From positions 493,633-557,632 of the forward strand of contig NZ_LR732816.1 of NCBI RefSeq assembly GCF_902506205.1: a DNA stretch of 64,000 nt, written 5' to 3'. The notes beneath the pieces are model-generated. The model saw nothing but the letters and a program-made list of their open reading frames with translations. It was not told the DNA's origin and did no database searches. Source of the DNA: Brevundimonas sp. G8 (GTDB lineage Bacteria > Pseudomonadota > Alphaproteobacteria > Caulobacterales > Caulobacteraceae). Below are positions 9,080-18,215 of this stretch, piece after piece. Numbering within the stretch: position 1 is the first letter of the stretch; each line of letters starts with the position of its first letter. Position numbers and translations under genes: made by a program.

Positions 9080-9973
9080 CTAGTGGAAGACACTTCGCGA
9101 GGCGGCCAAGCCGGTCGCAGCGATGAGCTTATCGGGATTGCGCGTGATGAAGATCGACAGGATCCTACCGTCTTCTATCTCCAGCGCCGTCGTCTGCAAG
9201 GCGCCGTCACGTTCGTAGCTGACATAGCCCGGCAAGCCGTCGATCCATGCCCAGTCTACCAGAACCGACGGTTCGTGGGTCAGCTTGCGATGCAGGCCCT
9301 CGAACAGTCGGACGACATGATCCAGGCCCACGATGGGCCGACGCCAGGCGGTGGACTTGCCTCCACCGTCCGCCGTCAGCACAACCGCATCGGCCAGCAG
9401 ACTGCGCAGGCCAGCGAGGTCGCCCTGGTTTGACGCCGCATAGAAGGCCCGGGCGATGCGGTCGCCCTCGTCGCGCGTGACCGGATAGCGTGGACGCGCG
9501 TCGCGAACATGCCTGCGCGCCCGGGCCGCCATCTGCCGAACGGCGGCGGCGTCCCGGCCCAAGGTGACCGCGACCTCGGTCAGGGGCGTTCCGAAGACAT
9601 CGTGCAAGAGAAAGGCGGCCCGCTCCAGCGGCGACAATCGCTCCAGCGCCATCATCAACGACAGGGTCAGGTCGTCGAGGGCGGGCCCGGAATCTTCCGG
9701 TTCGAAGATCGGCTCGGGCAGCCAGTTGCCCACATAGGCCTCGCGCCGCGCCCGGGCCGATTTCAACGTGTCGAGGCACAGCCGGGTTACGGCACGCGCC
9801 AGCCAGGCGGCCGGTTGCTCGATGTCGCCGGGATCGACCCGACGCCACCGTAACCAGGCCTCCTGCACGATGTCGTCGGCCTCGGAGGCGGATCCCAGCA
9901 TACGATAGGCCAGACGCAGAAGCCGGGGTCGGTGCTGTTCAAATGTCGCGGTGGAAGGATCCGTCGGCATCAT
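9080..9973 (-). CDS. ECF41-family RNA polymerase sigma factor with SnoaL-like C-terminal domain
   Basis: Extracytoplasmic-function sigma factor that, unlike most, has no anti-sigma gene beside it. Sigma2 (about 10-75) and sigma4 (about 105-155) regions are followed by a C-terminal NTF2/SnoaL-like domain. The three ECF41 hallmarks are present: WLPEP in the linker (84-88), DGGGK (202-206) and NPDKL (279-283). In the studied ECF41 factors the C-terminal extension modulates sigma activity. ATG at 9973 overlaps the GST stop (ATGA). It is the last gene of an operon with a GST and an NmrA-like reductase, the redox/epimerase neighbours typical of ECF41 loci. The operon's own promoter matches the ECF41 consensus (11422-11448), implying autoregulation. 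Confidence 0.93.
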   Translation of the reverse strand: MMPTDPSTATFEQHRPRLLRLAYRMLGSASEADDIVQEAWLRWRRVDPGDIEQPAAWLARAVTRLCLDTLKSARARREAYVGNWLPEPIFEPEDSGPALDDLTLSLMMALERLSPLERAAFLLHDVFGTPLTEVAVTLGRDAAAVRQMAARARRHVRDARPRYPVTRDEGDRIARAFYAASNQGDLAGLRSLLADAVVLTADGGGKSTAWRRPIVGLDHVVRLFEGLHRKLTHEPSVLVDWAWIDGLPGYVSYERDGALQTTALEIEDGRILSIFITRNPDKLIAATGLAASRSVFH

Positions 9974-10575
9974 GTACTCGCGCCTCCTTCCAACAAGAGA
10001 CCTTCATACACCATCGCTGCTCGAACGGCGGGGCGCGCCAACATCCGCGCCCGCAGCGCCTGGAGCGGCTCTGGCGTGATCACCTCGAACCGCTCGGCCC
10101 ACAGCAGCATGACGAACAGATAGAAGTCCGCCACGCTCGGCCTGTCCCCGAACAGATAATCGCCCTTCAACGATGGTCCGAGGTGGTTGAATAGCGTGGT
10201 GATCTTCGCGCTTGCATTCTCCCGCTCGTCAACGGAGCCGCCGTGCCACATCGGTTTGAACGCGTGGTGGATCTCTGTGGTGATGAAGGTCAGGGCTTCC
10301 AGCACCCGCGTTCGCCCTAGAGCGCCCTCGACGGTCAGGGTGGGCCCCGTCGTCGCGATCCAGTCGAGAACCGCCACGTTCTCGGTGATGATGTCGCCGT
10401 CATCCATCACGAGGACAGGGACATAGGCCTTGGCGCTGATCTCGCGGAAATCACGGCCTGTCTCGGTGCGATGGGTTTTCAGATCGACCCGCTCAAGGTC
10501 GAAGGTGAAACCAGCTTCGCGAAGGGCGATGTGATCGGCGAGGCTGCAGGCCACCGGGCTGTAGTAGAGTTTCAT
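9970..10575 (-). CDS. glutathione S-transferase family protein (beta-class-like)
   Basis: Probable glutathione-dependent detoxification enzyme of 201 residues. It has an N-terminal thioredoxin-like domain (1-78) beginning MKLYYSP and a helical C-terminal domain. Cys10, in PVACSLAD, occupies the position of the catalytic cysteine of beta-class GSTs. The cis-Pro loop (YVPVL near 52) and the glutathione-contacting ITENVAV segment are present. The gene lies 30 bp after the NmrA-like gene and overlaps the sigma factor start by 4 bp, so it belongs to the ECF41 operon. Its substrate is unknown. Confidence 0.88.
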   Translation of the reverse strand: MKLYYSPVACSLADHIALREAGFTFDLERVDLKTHRTETGRDFREISAKAYVPVLVMDDGDIITENVAVLDWIATTGPTLTVEGALGRTRVLEALTFITTEIHHAFKPMWHGGSVDERENASAKITTLFNHLGPSLKGDYLFGDRPSVADFYLFVMLLWAERFEVITPEPLQALRARMLARPAVRAAMVYEGLLLEGGAST

Positions 10576-10605
10576 GGGGTTGTGTCCGGATGCTGGATTT
10601 AGGTG

Positions 10606-11361
10606 TCAGTCAGCGACGACGGCGCGACGCAGCCAGTCTTGAAGGGTCGTCGCACCGAGACGCGCCGCCGAACCAGGCGTCAGCGACCGGTCATCGATCA
10701 CAGCCCCGAAATACAGACCCTTAGGCTCGGCCACGATCTTGCGACGGTCCTCCTGAGCCGCAAGATATTCCTGGGCGAAGGCGTCCATGCGGATGGCGTC
10801 AGGCCCTGCGATCTCGACCGTGTCGTTCAGCGGTGCGTCGAGGACCAGTTCGATCAGGGCTTGGACCACGTCCTCGGCGGCGACCGGTTGAACCATGGCC
10901 GAGGACAGATGCACCTCGTCTCCGACACTGCCCGACTGGATGATCCCCGCTACGAACGGGAAGAACTGGGTCGAGCGCAAGATGGTCCAGGGCGTCGGCG
11001 ACGCCTTGATCAGCTCTTCCTGCGCCAGCTTGGCGCGGAAATAGCCGCTCGAGGTCAGACGATCCGTACCGACCACCGAGAGGGCCACGTGGTGCGCCAC
11101 TCCGGCGTCCTGTTCCGCCGCCAGCAGATTGGTCCCCGACGTGCGGAAGAAGTCCAGTGCCGCTTCCGCCTCGAACGACGGCGAGTTGGCGACGTCGATT
11201 ACCGCCTGGGCGCCGACGAGCGCCTGGGCTAGGCCCTCTCCCGTAAGGGTGTTGACCCCGGTGTTGGGCGAGGCCGCGACGGCGTCGTGACCCAAGGCCT
11301 TCAGTCCAGAGACCACCTGCGAGCCGATCAGGCCCGTGCCGCCGATCACTACGATTTTCAT
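10606..11361 (-). CDS. NmrA-like / atypical SDR NAD(P)-binding protein
   Basis: Rossmann-fold protein of 251 residues with GGTGLIG at 7-13, resembling NmrA/HSCARG and atypical short-chain dehydrogenases. The classical YxxxK catalytic pair is not evident, so it may be a reductase or an NAD(P)H sensor. ATG at 11361 is chosen because GAGGAG lies just before it; an upstream in-frame start would add 18 residues with no family resemblance. It is the first gene of the ECF41 operon, 60 bp downstream of a consensus ECF41 promoter. ECF41 loci characteristically pair the sigma factor with an oxidoreductase or epimerase, which this gene supplies. Confidence 0.87.
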   Translation of the reverse strand: MKIVVIGGTGLIGSQVVSGLKALGHDAVAASPNTGVNTLTGEGLAQALVGAQAVIDVANSPSFEAEAALDFFRTSGTNLLAAEQDAGVAHHVALSVVGTDRLTSSGYFRAKLAQEELIKASPTPWTILRSTQFFPFVAGIIQSGSVGDEVHLSSAMVQPVAAEDVVQALIELVLDAPLNDTVEIAGPDAIRMDAFAQEYLAAQEDRRKIVAEPKGLYFGAVIDDRSLTPGSAARLGATTLQDWLRRAVVAD

Positions 11362-11421
11362 GTCCGTCTCCTCGCCGTGACGGACTTCGCCATCGAAGTC
11401 TCGCCCGGTCGTCACAGCGAA

Positions 11422-11448
11422 GACGAGACAGGGCGTACGGATGTGACA
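11422..11448 (-). promoter_or_regulatory. predicted ECF41 promoter
   Basis: On the minus strand, TGTCACA (11448-11442) is followed after exactly 16 bases by CGTC (11425-11422). This matches the described ECF41 target consensus TGTCACA-N16-CGTC. It lies about 60 bp before the first gene of the operon that ends with the ECF41 factor itself, as expected for an autoregulated ECF41 locus. Confidence 0.85.
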
Positions 11449-11486
11449 TGCGGGCTAAGTTTATTTCCGACTTCCGGCTGTCGGCG

Positions 11487-12458
11487 TCAGGGCGGCGCGG
11501 TTTCTCCAGCCCCGGCCCGGGCTCCTGCGCCAGAGCCTTGGCCCAGGCGCGACGCGCGATAGCGCCCAGGCGAGACGCCGTGGACACGACGGAACGCCGC
11601 GCCGAACGCGCTGTCGGACAGGAAGCCAAGCTCCTGCGCCACCCTCGACGCGCTGCGGCGACCGTCCATCAACCGGCGCGCCGCGACCTGCATGCGCCAC
11701 CGGGCGGCATAGGCGATGGGCGCCTGTCCGACGATAACCCTGAACCGCTCGGCGAAGCCGGCGCGCGACAGGCCCGCCGTCGCGGCGAGCTCCGGCAGCC
11801 GCCAGACCCGGACCGGGTCCGCATGAATGGCCCGGAGCGCCGCCGCGACGGCGCGGTCGTTCAGTCCGGCCAGCCAACCGAGGGAGCCGGCCTCCGCCTG
11901 GGTCAGGTGGGTGCGTAGCGCGTGGATGAACATCAGCCGCAACAGGTCGTCGCAGGCCGCCTGGGCGCCCGGGCGTTCCTCCCGCCATTCCCGGTCGAGT
12001 TGATCCAGCAGCCATCCGATCGGCGCGGCGCCCCCACTGTTCGCCCGGATGACCAGGGCGGACGGCAGAAGCGCGACCAGGTCCGCTGCGTTTGCATCCG
12101 TAAACGCCACGCTGCCGCCCAGCAGGGCGACGTCCTCTCCCTCGCCATAGGTCGCCGAGAACCGATCCTCGGCGAAGACGACTGCCGCGTCGATCGCCGG
12201 AAGGTCCGGAGCGCTCGACAGGACGAAGGGCCGCCCGGCGACGAGGAAGCAATCGCCGGCCTCCAGCCGCACCGCGGATTCGCCCTCCGGCGTAAGCCAG
12301 CACCCGCCCGACCGCACCGCATTGAACTTCAGGGCGATAGGATAAAACCGCAGGGCCCATTCGCCGCCGGCCGTCAGCCGAACGGAACAGGCGGCGCTAA
12401 ACCCCACGACGCCCAAAACGTCCGACAGGGGGTCGATCGGGGAATTCTGGACAATCAC
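11487..12458 (-). CDS. AraC-family transcriptional regulator with cupin-type sensor domain
   Basis: The 323-residue regulator has an N-terminal cupin-like ligand-binding half (about 20-180, with FNAVRSGGCWL and LEAGDCFLVAGRPF) and a C-terminal double helix-turn-helix of the AraC/XylS type (about 205-305). The latter is recognisable from LAATAGLSRAGFAERFR and VAQELGFLSDSAFGAAFRR. It is divergent from an SDR gene across 82 bp, the usual arrangement for a regulator controlling its neighbour. The ligand is not known. The family's N-terminal half is often found beside oxidoreductases of this sort. Confidence 0.9.
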   Translation of the reverse strand: MIVQNSPIDPLSDVLGVVGFSAACSVRLTAGGEWALRFYPIALKFNAVRSGGCWLTPEGESAVRLEAGDCFLVAGRPFVLSSAPDLPAIDAAVVFAEDRFSATYGEGEDVALLGGSVAFTDANAADLVALLPSALVIRANSGGAAPIGWLLDQLDREWREERPGAQAACDDLLRLMFIHALRTHLTQAEAGSLGWLAGLNDRAVAAALRAIHADPVRVWRLPELAATAGLSRAGFAERFRVIVGQAPIAYAARWRMQVAARRLMDGRRSASRVAQELGFLSDSAFGAAFRRVHGVSPGRYRASRLGQGSGAGARAGAGETAPP

Positions 12459-12540
12459 GACACAAATTCCGATTCCGCGTGCTGTATCATCCAGTCCTCT
12501 TAAGCGATCTTGGTGTCACCGCCAAGGAGACCATCACGCC

Positions 12541-13503
12541 ATGACCACACTCCAACGTTCGATAGACTCGCCCTACGGCGCCGCCAGCACCGCCGAAGAG
12601 GTGATGCAAGAGATCGATCTGACCGGCCGGCTGGCGATCGTCACCGGCGGCTATTCCGGCATTGGCCTTGTCACCGTGCGCAGTCTGGCGGCCGCCGGGG
12701 CGCACGTCATCGTGCCGGCGCGAGACCGGACCCGCGCCGAGGCGGCCCTGCGCGGCGTGCGGGGCGTCACAGTCGAAGATATGGACTTGAGCGTTCCCGC
12801 CTCCGTGGAGACCTTCGCCTCGCGTCTGCGCGACTTGGGGCGCCCGATCTCGATCCTGATCAACAGCGCAGGCGTCATGGCCACGCCGCTGTTTCGTGAT
12901 GCGGATGGACACGAAGGCCAGTTCGCCACTAATCATCTTGGTCACTATCGCCTAGCCTGCGCGCTTTGGCCCTTGCTCGCAGTCGGGGGCGCGCGCGTGG
13001 TTTCTGTCTCGTCAAGAGGCCACCAAATCGCCGGGGTCGATTTCGATGACACCGATTTCAAACAGCGGCCCTACGACAAATGGATCGCCTACGGCCAATC
13101 TAAGACTGCCAACGCCCTGTTCGCCATCGCCCTGGATGCGCGCGGAAAAAGGAGCGGCGTACGCGCCTTTTCGCTTCACCCCGGACAAATCCTGACGGAC
13201 CTGGCGCGTCATCTGACGGCCGAAGAGGTCGCGGGGTTCGAAGCCCTAGATGATCAGGGACGTCCCATCGTTGATCCGTCCCGGGGCATGAAGACTACTG
13301 CGCAGGGCGCGGCCACGTCCCTGTGGTGCGCGACCAGTCCCATGCTGGATGGCATGGGCGGCCTCTACTGCGAGGATTGCGACATCGCCCCCATCAACAC
13401 CGGCGCGACGGGCCGTGTCGGGGTAGCGGCCTGGGCCAGCGACCCTGCGCTGGCAGAATGCCTTTGGCTCACCTCAGAGCGCTGGACGCGTGTTGGCATC
13501 TGA
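12541..13503 (+). CDS. short-chain dehydrogenase/reductase
   Basis: NAD(P)-dependent oxidoreductase of 320 residues, nearest in style to the retinol-dehydrogenase/WWOX-like SDR group. It has the cofactor loop TGGYSGIG (35-42), NSAG near 110, catalytic Ser in VSVSSRGHQ and the YGQSK catalytic pair near residue 180. ATG at 12541 follows AAGGAG. It is divergent from the AraC-type regulator at 11487-12458 and is its most likely target. The substrate cannot be inferred. The following 287 bp (13504-13790) contain no coding sequence I can support. Confidence 0.88.
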   Translation: MTTLQRSIDSPYGAASTAEEVMQEIDLTGRLAIVTGGYSGIGLVTVRSLAAAGAHVIVPARDRTRAEAALRGVRGVTVEDMDLSVPASVETFASRLRDLGRPISILINSAGVMATPLFRDADGHEGQFATNHLGHYRLACALWPLLAVGGARVVSVSSRGHQIAGVDFDDTDFKQRPYDKWIAYGQSKTANALFAIALDARGKRSGVRAFSLHPGQILTDLARHLTAEEVAGFEALDDQGRPIVDPSRGMKTTAQGAATSLWCATSPMLDGMGGLYCEDCDIAPINTGATGRVGVAAWASDPALAECLWLTSERWTRVGI

Positions 13504-13790
13504 CCGGCAACCTCAGCCGTCAGCAAGCGCAGAAGCAGATATTGTTCTGCGGCTCTAAAGCGGACAGACACCGGCTATATCGCCCTCACGGCCCATCGCC
13601 CTCCACCTAGAAACCTTCGCAGCCCCTAGGGTGAAACGGGTCGGAAAAATCGGCGCTCGGCCCAAAGCAAAGACGCCGCGCTGCATCTTTCGCTCAAAAG
13701 TCTGACCTCTGCGCGGCGACCGTAGTCGTCCGAGTTGTTGCGCCCCTCGGAGGGTCCGGCCTCGTCGCGAGCGATCCACGACCCTCGCCA

Positions 13791-14525
13791 TCATCGCGGA
13801 AAGCGAGCGAAATCCTCGGTCGTGACGTTGTCCAGCTCGGACCGGTAGCGAACATAGGCTGGGTTGTCGGGTGCGATAAGGCCGAACGCCCACTCCGCTG
13901 CGGGCGGCGACGGCACAAGGACGATCGGGACGGCCGCCGGCACCAGTTGGGATCCGTTACCGACCATCAGTGTGGTCAGTATCCCGTACAGCGCCCCCTT
14001 GATCGTGGGGCGTCCCAGCACCGCCATTCGATATTGTCCGTCTACGTTGGTGACCAGATAGGTGTGCCCGGACAGGTGAGGCACCGACACGCTGCCCTTT
14101 TGCGAGAAGGCGCTGTCCAGACGCTCGGATTCCGCAAAGATCAGATGCGACTGGACGGTGTCCCAGACGATGTCCGTCAAATAGGCATAGATGTGGTTCG
14201 GATAGCCGAATGAAGGTCGGAGGGTCAGGTAGCACCCCTCGAGCCAGCGCACCGCGCCGCGCGAATACGACCCCATGGCGTCCGGTGACGCCGAAGAGAC
14301 TTCGCTGCGTTGAGGCGTTGTCTGGCCAGGCCGAAGGGGCACGCCCAACGCCTGTTCCAGACGAATGACGGTCGCCAGGGTGAAGGCGCGGCGGCCCGAC
14401 AGCGCCTTTTCCAACGTCGAGATGCTGATCCGCGCCATGTCCGCCAGCGCCTGACGCGACAGACGACGCCGGGCCAGTTCCTCGCGCACGCGATGCGATA
14501 TCCGCTCGGCCTCGGTGTCGATCAC
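13791..14525 (-). CDS. XRE-type helix-turn-helix regulator with C-terminal sensor-like domain
   Basis: An N-terminal helix-turn-helix of the Cro/XRE type (about 8-62: RRLSRQALADMARISISTLE) is followed by a ~170-residue domain resembling a small-molecule or PAS-like sensor (YLTLRPSFGYPNHIYAYLT, TYLVTNVDGQY). GTG at 14525 gives 244 residues; an ATG 19 codons upstream is possible but the added residues are not conserved-looking. It is divergent from the sortase-target gene across 173 bp that include spaced GCACAT repeats (TGCGCACATTTCCGCACAT, about 14555-14573), a candidate operator. Control of the sortase locus is inferred from position. Confidence 0.78.
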   Translation of the reverse strand: MIDTEAERISHRVREELARRRLSRQALADMARISISTLEKALSGRRAFTLATVIRLEQALGVPLRPGQTTPQRSEVSSASPDAMGSYSRGAVRWLEGCYLTLRPSFGYPNHIYAYLTDIVWDTVQSHLIFAESERLDSAFSQKGSVSVPHLSGHTYLVTNVDGQYRMAVLGRPTIKGALYGILTTLMVGNGSQLVPAAVPIVLVPSPPAAEWAFGLIAPDNPAYVRYRSELDNVTTEDFARFPR

Positions 14526-14698
14526 GCCGTTCCCCGTCCCTTTTCTAAGAGGGAATGCGCACATTTCCGCACATGCCGTCAAGTTGTGGACACGGCGTCA
14601 AACGGCGGGCTGAAAACGGCGGACATTTGCCCGGATTTCGCGTGGCTGTGCGCACGATCCGACGTCTAGTCAGAACGCTCCATCAAGGAGCCTGCCGC

Positions 14699-16822
14699 AT
14701 GAATTCGTCGCCCTTCCCCGCCCCGCGTCGAGGCGGGTCACCGCTGATCGGGGCGGTGTCACTGCTGCTGATTTCAATCATGCTTGCGCTCAGCCTAGCC
14801 CCGGCCGTCAGCGCGCGGCAGGCGGCGCCGGCGGATGACATCACCTCCGGCGTGCTGGTCTTGAAGACCCGCTCGGGGGCGACGCCCGCCGCCGTTCAAC
14901 TGGGCACGGACATGGACGTGACCATCACCGGCCAGACCGCGCGGGTGAAGGTGGTCCAGGCGTTCCGCAATACCGGCCGGGACTGGGCCGAGGCCACCTA
15001 TCTCTATCCCCTGCCCGACGACGGGGCGGTCGACAGCCTGAAGATGGTCATCGGCCAGCGGGTCATCATTGGCCGGATCAACCGCCGCGAGGCCGCCCGT
15101 CAAATCTATGAGCAGGCCAAGGCCGAGGGACGCGGGGCCGGACTGGTCGAGCAGCAACGACCGAACATGTTCACCAATCGCGTGGCCAATATCGGGCCTG
15201 GCGAGACGGTCCTGATCGAGATCGAATACCAGGCCCCGGTCCGACGGGTCTCGGGGGAATACAGCTTCCGTCTGCCTCTGGTCGTCGCCCCCCGTTACGT
15301 GCCCGCAACCGCCGGGGGCGTCCGTGATGTCGCGACGGCCCAGACTGTCGGCGCTCCGGTCCTGGATCCGCGCCGCCATGCGCCGACCAACCCGGTATCC
15401 ATCACCGTGCATCTGAACCCGGGCTTTGCGCCCACGGGCGTCGTCAGTCCCTATCACCCGATCCGCATCGCGAACGGAACGGTGTCGGAGCGCACCATCT
15501 CGCTGACCCAGACCACGGTTCCCGCCGATCGCGATTTCGAACTGCGCTGGCGCTCGTCCGAGACCGATCCCACGGTCAGCCTGTTTCGCGAACGCGTGAG
15601 GAACCAGGATTATCTGATGGCAGTGATCGAACCCCCGGCTGCAGGTCGCCGGCGTACGGCGCCCTCCCCGCGCGAGCTGATTTTCGTCATCGACAACAGC
15701 GGATCGATGTCGGGCGACTCGATGGTTCAGGCCCGCGAAAGCCTGAAGCTGGCCTTGCGCAGCCTGACGCCCGCCGACCGGTTCAATGTCATCCGGTTCG
15801 ACGACAGTCTGACGGAGCTTTTCGACCAGCCCGTTTCGGCGACGACCGATCAGGTCAATCTGGCCTTGCGCTTCGCCGGCCAGCTGGAGGCCCAGGGCGG
15901 CACCGAGATGCTGCCGGCGCTGAGGACCGCGCTGGTAGATGACACGCCATCGGACCGACGCGTGCGCCAGGTCATCTTCCTGACCGATGGTTCGATCAGC
16001 AACGAGGATGATATGCTGAGGGTCCTGGGAACTGATCGCGGTCGCAGCCGGGTCTTCATGGTCGGCATCGGCAGCGCCCCAAACAGCTTCCTCATGACCC
16101 GAATGGCCGAGGTGGGACGCGGGACCTACACCCACATCGGCGATACGCGCGAGGTCATCGCGCGGATGTCTTCCCTGCTCGACCGCTTGACCCGCCCGGT
16201 CGTCACCGACCTGCGCGTCTACGGCCAAGGCGGGGACGCCGAGTTCACGCCCGTGGACCTGCCGGATCTGTATGAAGGCGAGCCGCTGGTCGTTCTGGGC
16301 CGCAGCGGCGCACGCCTGGGCCGGATGACGGTGTCGGGCATGCTGGACGGTCGTCCATGGACCCGCCGGATCGACCTCAGCCAGGCGGTCGACGGTCACG
16401 GCATCGGCAAGCTCTGGGGCAAGCGCCGGATCACCGACATCGAGGTGGCCAGCCGCCTGGGCCAGATGACCGATGAGGCCGCCGCCGAAGCGATTGGTCA
16501 GTTGGGCCTCGATTTCTCGATCGTCACCCGCGAGACCAGTCTGGTCGCCGTCGACAGCACCCCGCGCCGCCCCGAGGGTGCGCGTCTCACGCAGGAAGAA
16601 CTGCCGCTGAACCTGCCTCGCGGCTGGGACTTCGACGCCCTCTTTGGCGGAGCGGTTGCGACCGCTGGCGCAGAAGGAGACGCAGCGGCCGGTGACCCGC
16701 TAGAGCCCTTCGATCTGCCCCAGACGGCGACAGTGTGGGAGAGCACGCTGTGGAGCGGACTGGGCCTGATGACGATTGCGGGCCTGGGGCTCGCTATCAT
16801 CCGCCGACGGAGGCGGGTGTGA
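14699..16822 (+). CDS. VIT/vWA-domain sortase target protein (marine proteobacterial type)
   Basis: Large envelope protein of 707 residues: signal-like hydrophobic segment (about 20-38) ending near SARQAAP, a VIT domain (about 45-175), then a von Willebrand A domain whose MIDAS begins DNSGSMSGDS near residue 331. The C-terminus is a sorting signal: LPQTAT (about 673-678), a membrane helix (about 684-702) and an arginine-rich tail RRRRRV. ATG at 14699 follows AAGGAG, so the upstream in-frame extension is ignored. The stop overlaps the start of the sortase gene (GTGA). This pair matches the known Gram-negative class GN sortase/target arrangement. The biological role of these pairs is not established. 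Confidence 0.92.
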   Translation: MNSSPFPAPRRGGSPLIGAVSLLLISIMLALSLAPAVSARQAAPADDITSGVLVLKTRSGATPAAVQLGTDMDVTITGQTARVKVVQAFRNTGRDWAEATYLYPLPDDGAVDSLKMVIGQRVIIGRINRREAARQIYEQAKAEGRGAGLVEQQRPNMFTNRVANIGPGETVLIEIEYQAPVRRVSGEYSFRLPLVVAPRYVPATAGGVRDVATAQTVGAPVLDPRRHAPTNPVSITVHLNPGFAPTGVVSPYHPIRIANGTVSERTISLTQTTVPADRDFELRWRSSETDPTVSLFRERVRNQDYLMAVIEPPAAGRRRTAPSPRELIFVIDNSGSMSGDSMVQARESLKLALRSLTPADRFNVIRFDDSLTELFDQPVSATTDQVNLALRFAGQLEAQGGTEMLPALRTALVDDTPSDRRVRQVIFLTDGSISNEDDMLRVLGTDRGRSRVFMVGIGSAPNSFLMTRMAEVGRGTYTHIGDTREVIARMSSLLDRLTRPVVTDLRVYGQGGDAEFTPVDLPDLYEGEPLVVLGRSGARLGRMTVSGMLDGRPWTRRIDLSQAVDGHGIGKLWGKRRITDIEVASRLGQMTDEAAAEAIGQLGLDFSIVTRETSLVAVDSTPRRPEGARLTQEELPLNLPRGWDFDALFGGAVATAGAEGDAAAGDPLEPFDLPQTATVWESTLWSGLGLMTIAGLGLAIIRRRRRV

Positions 16823-17418
16823 ACGCCGCCGCGACGGCAAAGAATGGACGGCGCCCGTCGGGCGCCGTCTCTACCGCCTTTATCCTGATACTGGTCTTTG
16901 GGCTCATGCTTGCTGCCCAGGGCTTGTTCGTTCCGGTCAAGGCGGTGCTGGCGCAGGTTCTGATGGACCGTGCCTTTGCTCGTGCGCTGGAGACGGGTTC
17001 GCCGGTCAAGGCCTGGCCCTGGGCCGACACGGCTCCGGTCGCGCGGATCACCGCGCCGCGACTGGGCGTCAGCGAGATTGTCCTGTCCGGCGGATCGGGG
17101 GAGGCCATGGCGTTCGGCCCAACCCATCTGCCCGGAAGCGCAGCCCCCGGCCATCGCGGCACGGCCGTCTTCGCGGCGCACCGCGACACGCATTTCCGCT
17201 TCCTGAAGGATTTACGCCATGGCGATGTCGTACGGGTGGAGGACATCCACGGGGCCCGAACCGCCTATCGTGTAGAGGGCGGTTACGTCGTCCGTAACGA
17301 CCGGTTCGGCATCGACCGACAAGCAAAGACGCCGATCCTGGCCCTGACCACCTGTTGGCCGTTCGATTCCAATGTGCGGGGACCGATGCGCTACATCGTC
17401 CTGGCGCGCCGCATTTAG
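16819..17418 (+). CDS. class GN sortase
   Basis: Membrane-anchored transpeptidase of 199 residues expected to cleave its partner at the LPQTAT motif. One N-terminal membrane helix (about 16-36) precedes the sortase barrel. The catalytic triad is visible as His121 (FAAHRDTH), Cys179 (LTTCWPF) and Arg191 (PMRYIVLARR). GTG at 16819 overlaps the target's stop codon; an earlier in-frame ATG would overlap the target by 88 bp and is unlikely. It forms a dedicated two-gene operon with the VIT/vWA target. The 211 bp that follow (17419-17629) show no gene. Confidence 0.93.
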   Translation: MNAAATAKNGRRPSGAVSTAFILILVFGLMLAAQGLFVPVKAVLAQVLMDRAFARALETGSPVKAWPWADTAPVARITAPRLGVSEIVLSGGSGEAMAFGPTHLPGSAAPGHRGTAVFAAHRDTHFRFLKDLRHGDVVRVEDIHGARTAYRVEGGYVVRNDRFGIDRQAKTPILALTTCWPFDSNVRGPMRYIVLARRI

Positions 17419-17629
17419 TGGCAAGCGATTGCAGTGAAAGGGGTCACCATGAGGAATCTCAATCAATCAGGCGCTCGGCGACCGCTGCGCGCTCTAGGAT
17501 TCTAACGGCCGCAGGTCCGATAGCGGACCACCCAAGCGACCACGATAAGCCAGAAAAGGGCATTGCCCTCAACCCAAAAACGGACTGTCTGTGGGCATCT
17601 GCTGCTCGTTAGCGAGCAAGCCACCCACC

Positions 17630-17929
17630 TTAGTCGTCCCGACCTGACTGCGCCCGACGACCACCCGAAAAACCCAGCCCGGCAGCCAGCGCAAAGAGTA
17701 CGCCAGGGACACCGATCAACATGCCGACCCAAAGCAGCGGCCATGTCGCGAAAGCCTCTCCAGATTTTAATCCGAGGTAGGCCACCACGACCGATGCAGA
17801 AGCCAAGGGCAGACAGCACCAGACTATCATTGCACGCCTGCGAAAGCGGGCGGTGCGAACACGGCCGATCGCGACTCCCCCGAGTGCTCCAACGACAACG
17901 GCAATCGCCACAAGGCTGAACACAGACAT
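17630..17929 (-). CDS. small membrane protein, unknown function
   Basis: A 99-residue protein with an N-terminal hydrophobic helix (about 3-22), a basic RTARFRRR linker, and two further hydrophobic segments (about 33-52 and 64-88) ending in a polar SGGRRAQSGRDD tail: three probable membrane spans. No family was recognised. Its frame is favoured over an overlapping minus-strand frame at 17502-17819 because of its coherent membrane pattern. The 286-bp gap 17930-18215 upstream holds nothing recognisable. Confidence 0.6.
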   Translation of the reverse strand: MSVFSLVAIAVVVGALGGVAIGRVRTARFRRRAMIVWCCLPLASASVVVAYLGLKSGEAFATWPLLWVGMLIGVPGVLFALAAGLGFSGGRRAQSGRDD

Positions 17930-18215
17930 ACCTCTCGTCGTCGGAAGTTAGAACTGAGCTCCACGCATCGGCGGCGGACGACCTGCGTCGGCTTTGTGTG
18001 GGTCCATAATGCCGCAGCCTTGGCCATCTGTCAGTCGGTGATATCGGTTTGCGGGGCTAAGAACGCCGTATTCTTTCCCGAGCTACCCTGAGCGATAATT
18101 TTCGGCCTTGCAGCCCAAGCCTGTACCGGAACGACGCTAACAAGCGCACATCGTAACCCGCGCTATTGGCGAAGATGCAGCCTCGCAGCCGCCAGCGTGT
18201 TGTAACCGTATCAGC

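Noticed and set aside
13504..13790. Small frames between the SDR and the XRE-type regulator
   Set aside because: No ribosome site, no family resemblance, and frames run into neighbouring genes.
17502..17819. Minus-strand 105-codon frame
   Set aside because: The overlapping frame at 17630-17929 has a coherent three-helix membrane pattern, whereas this one is Cys/Trp/Arg-rich noise.
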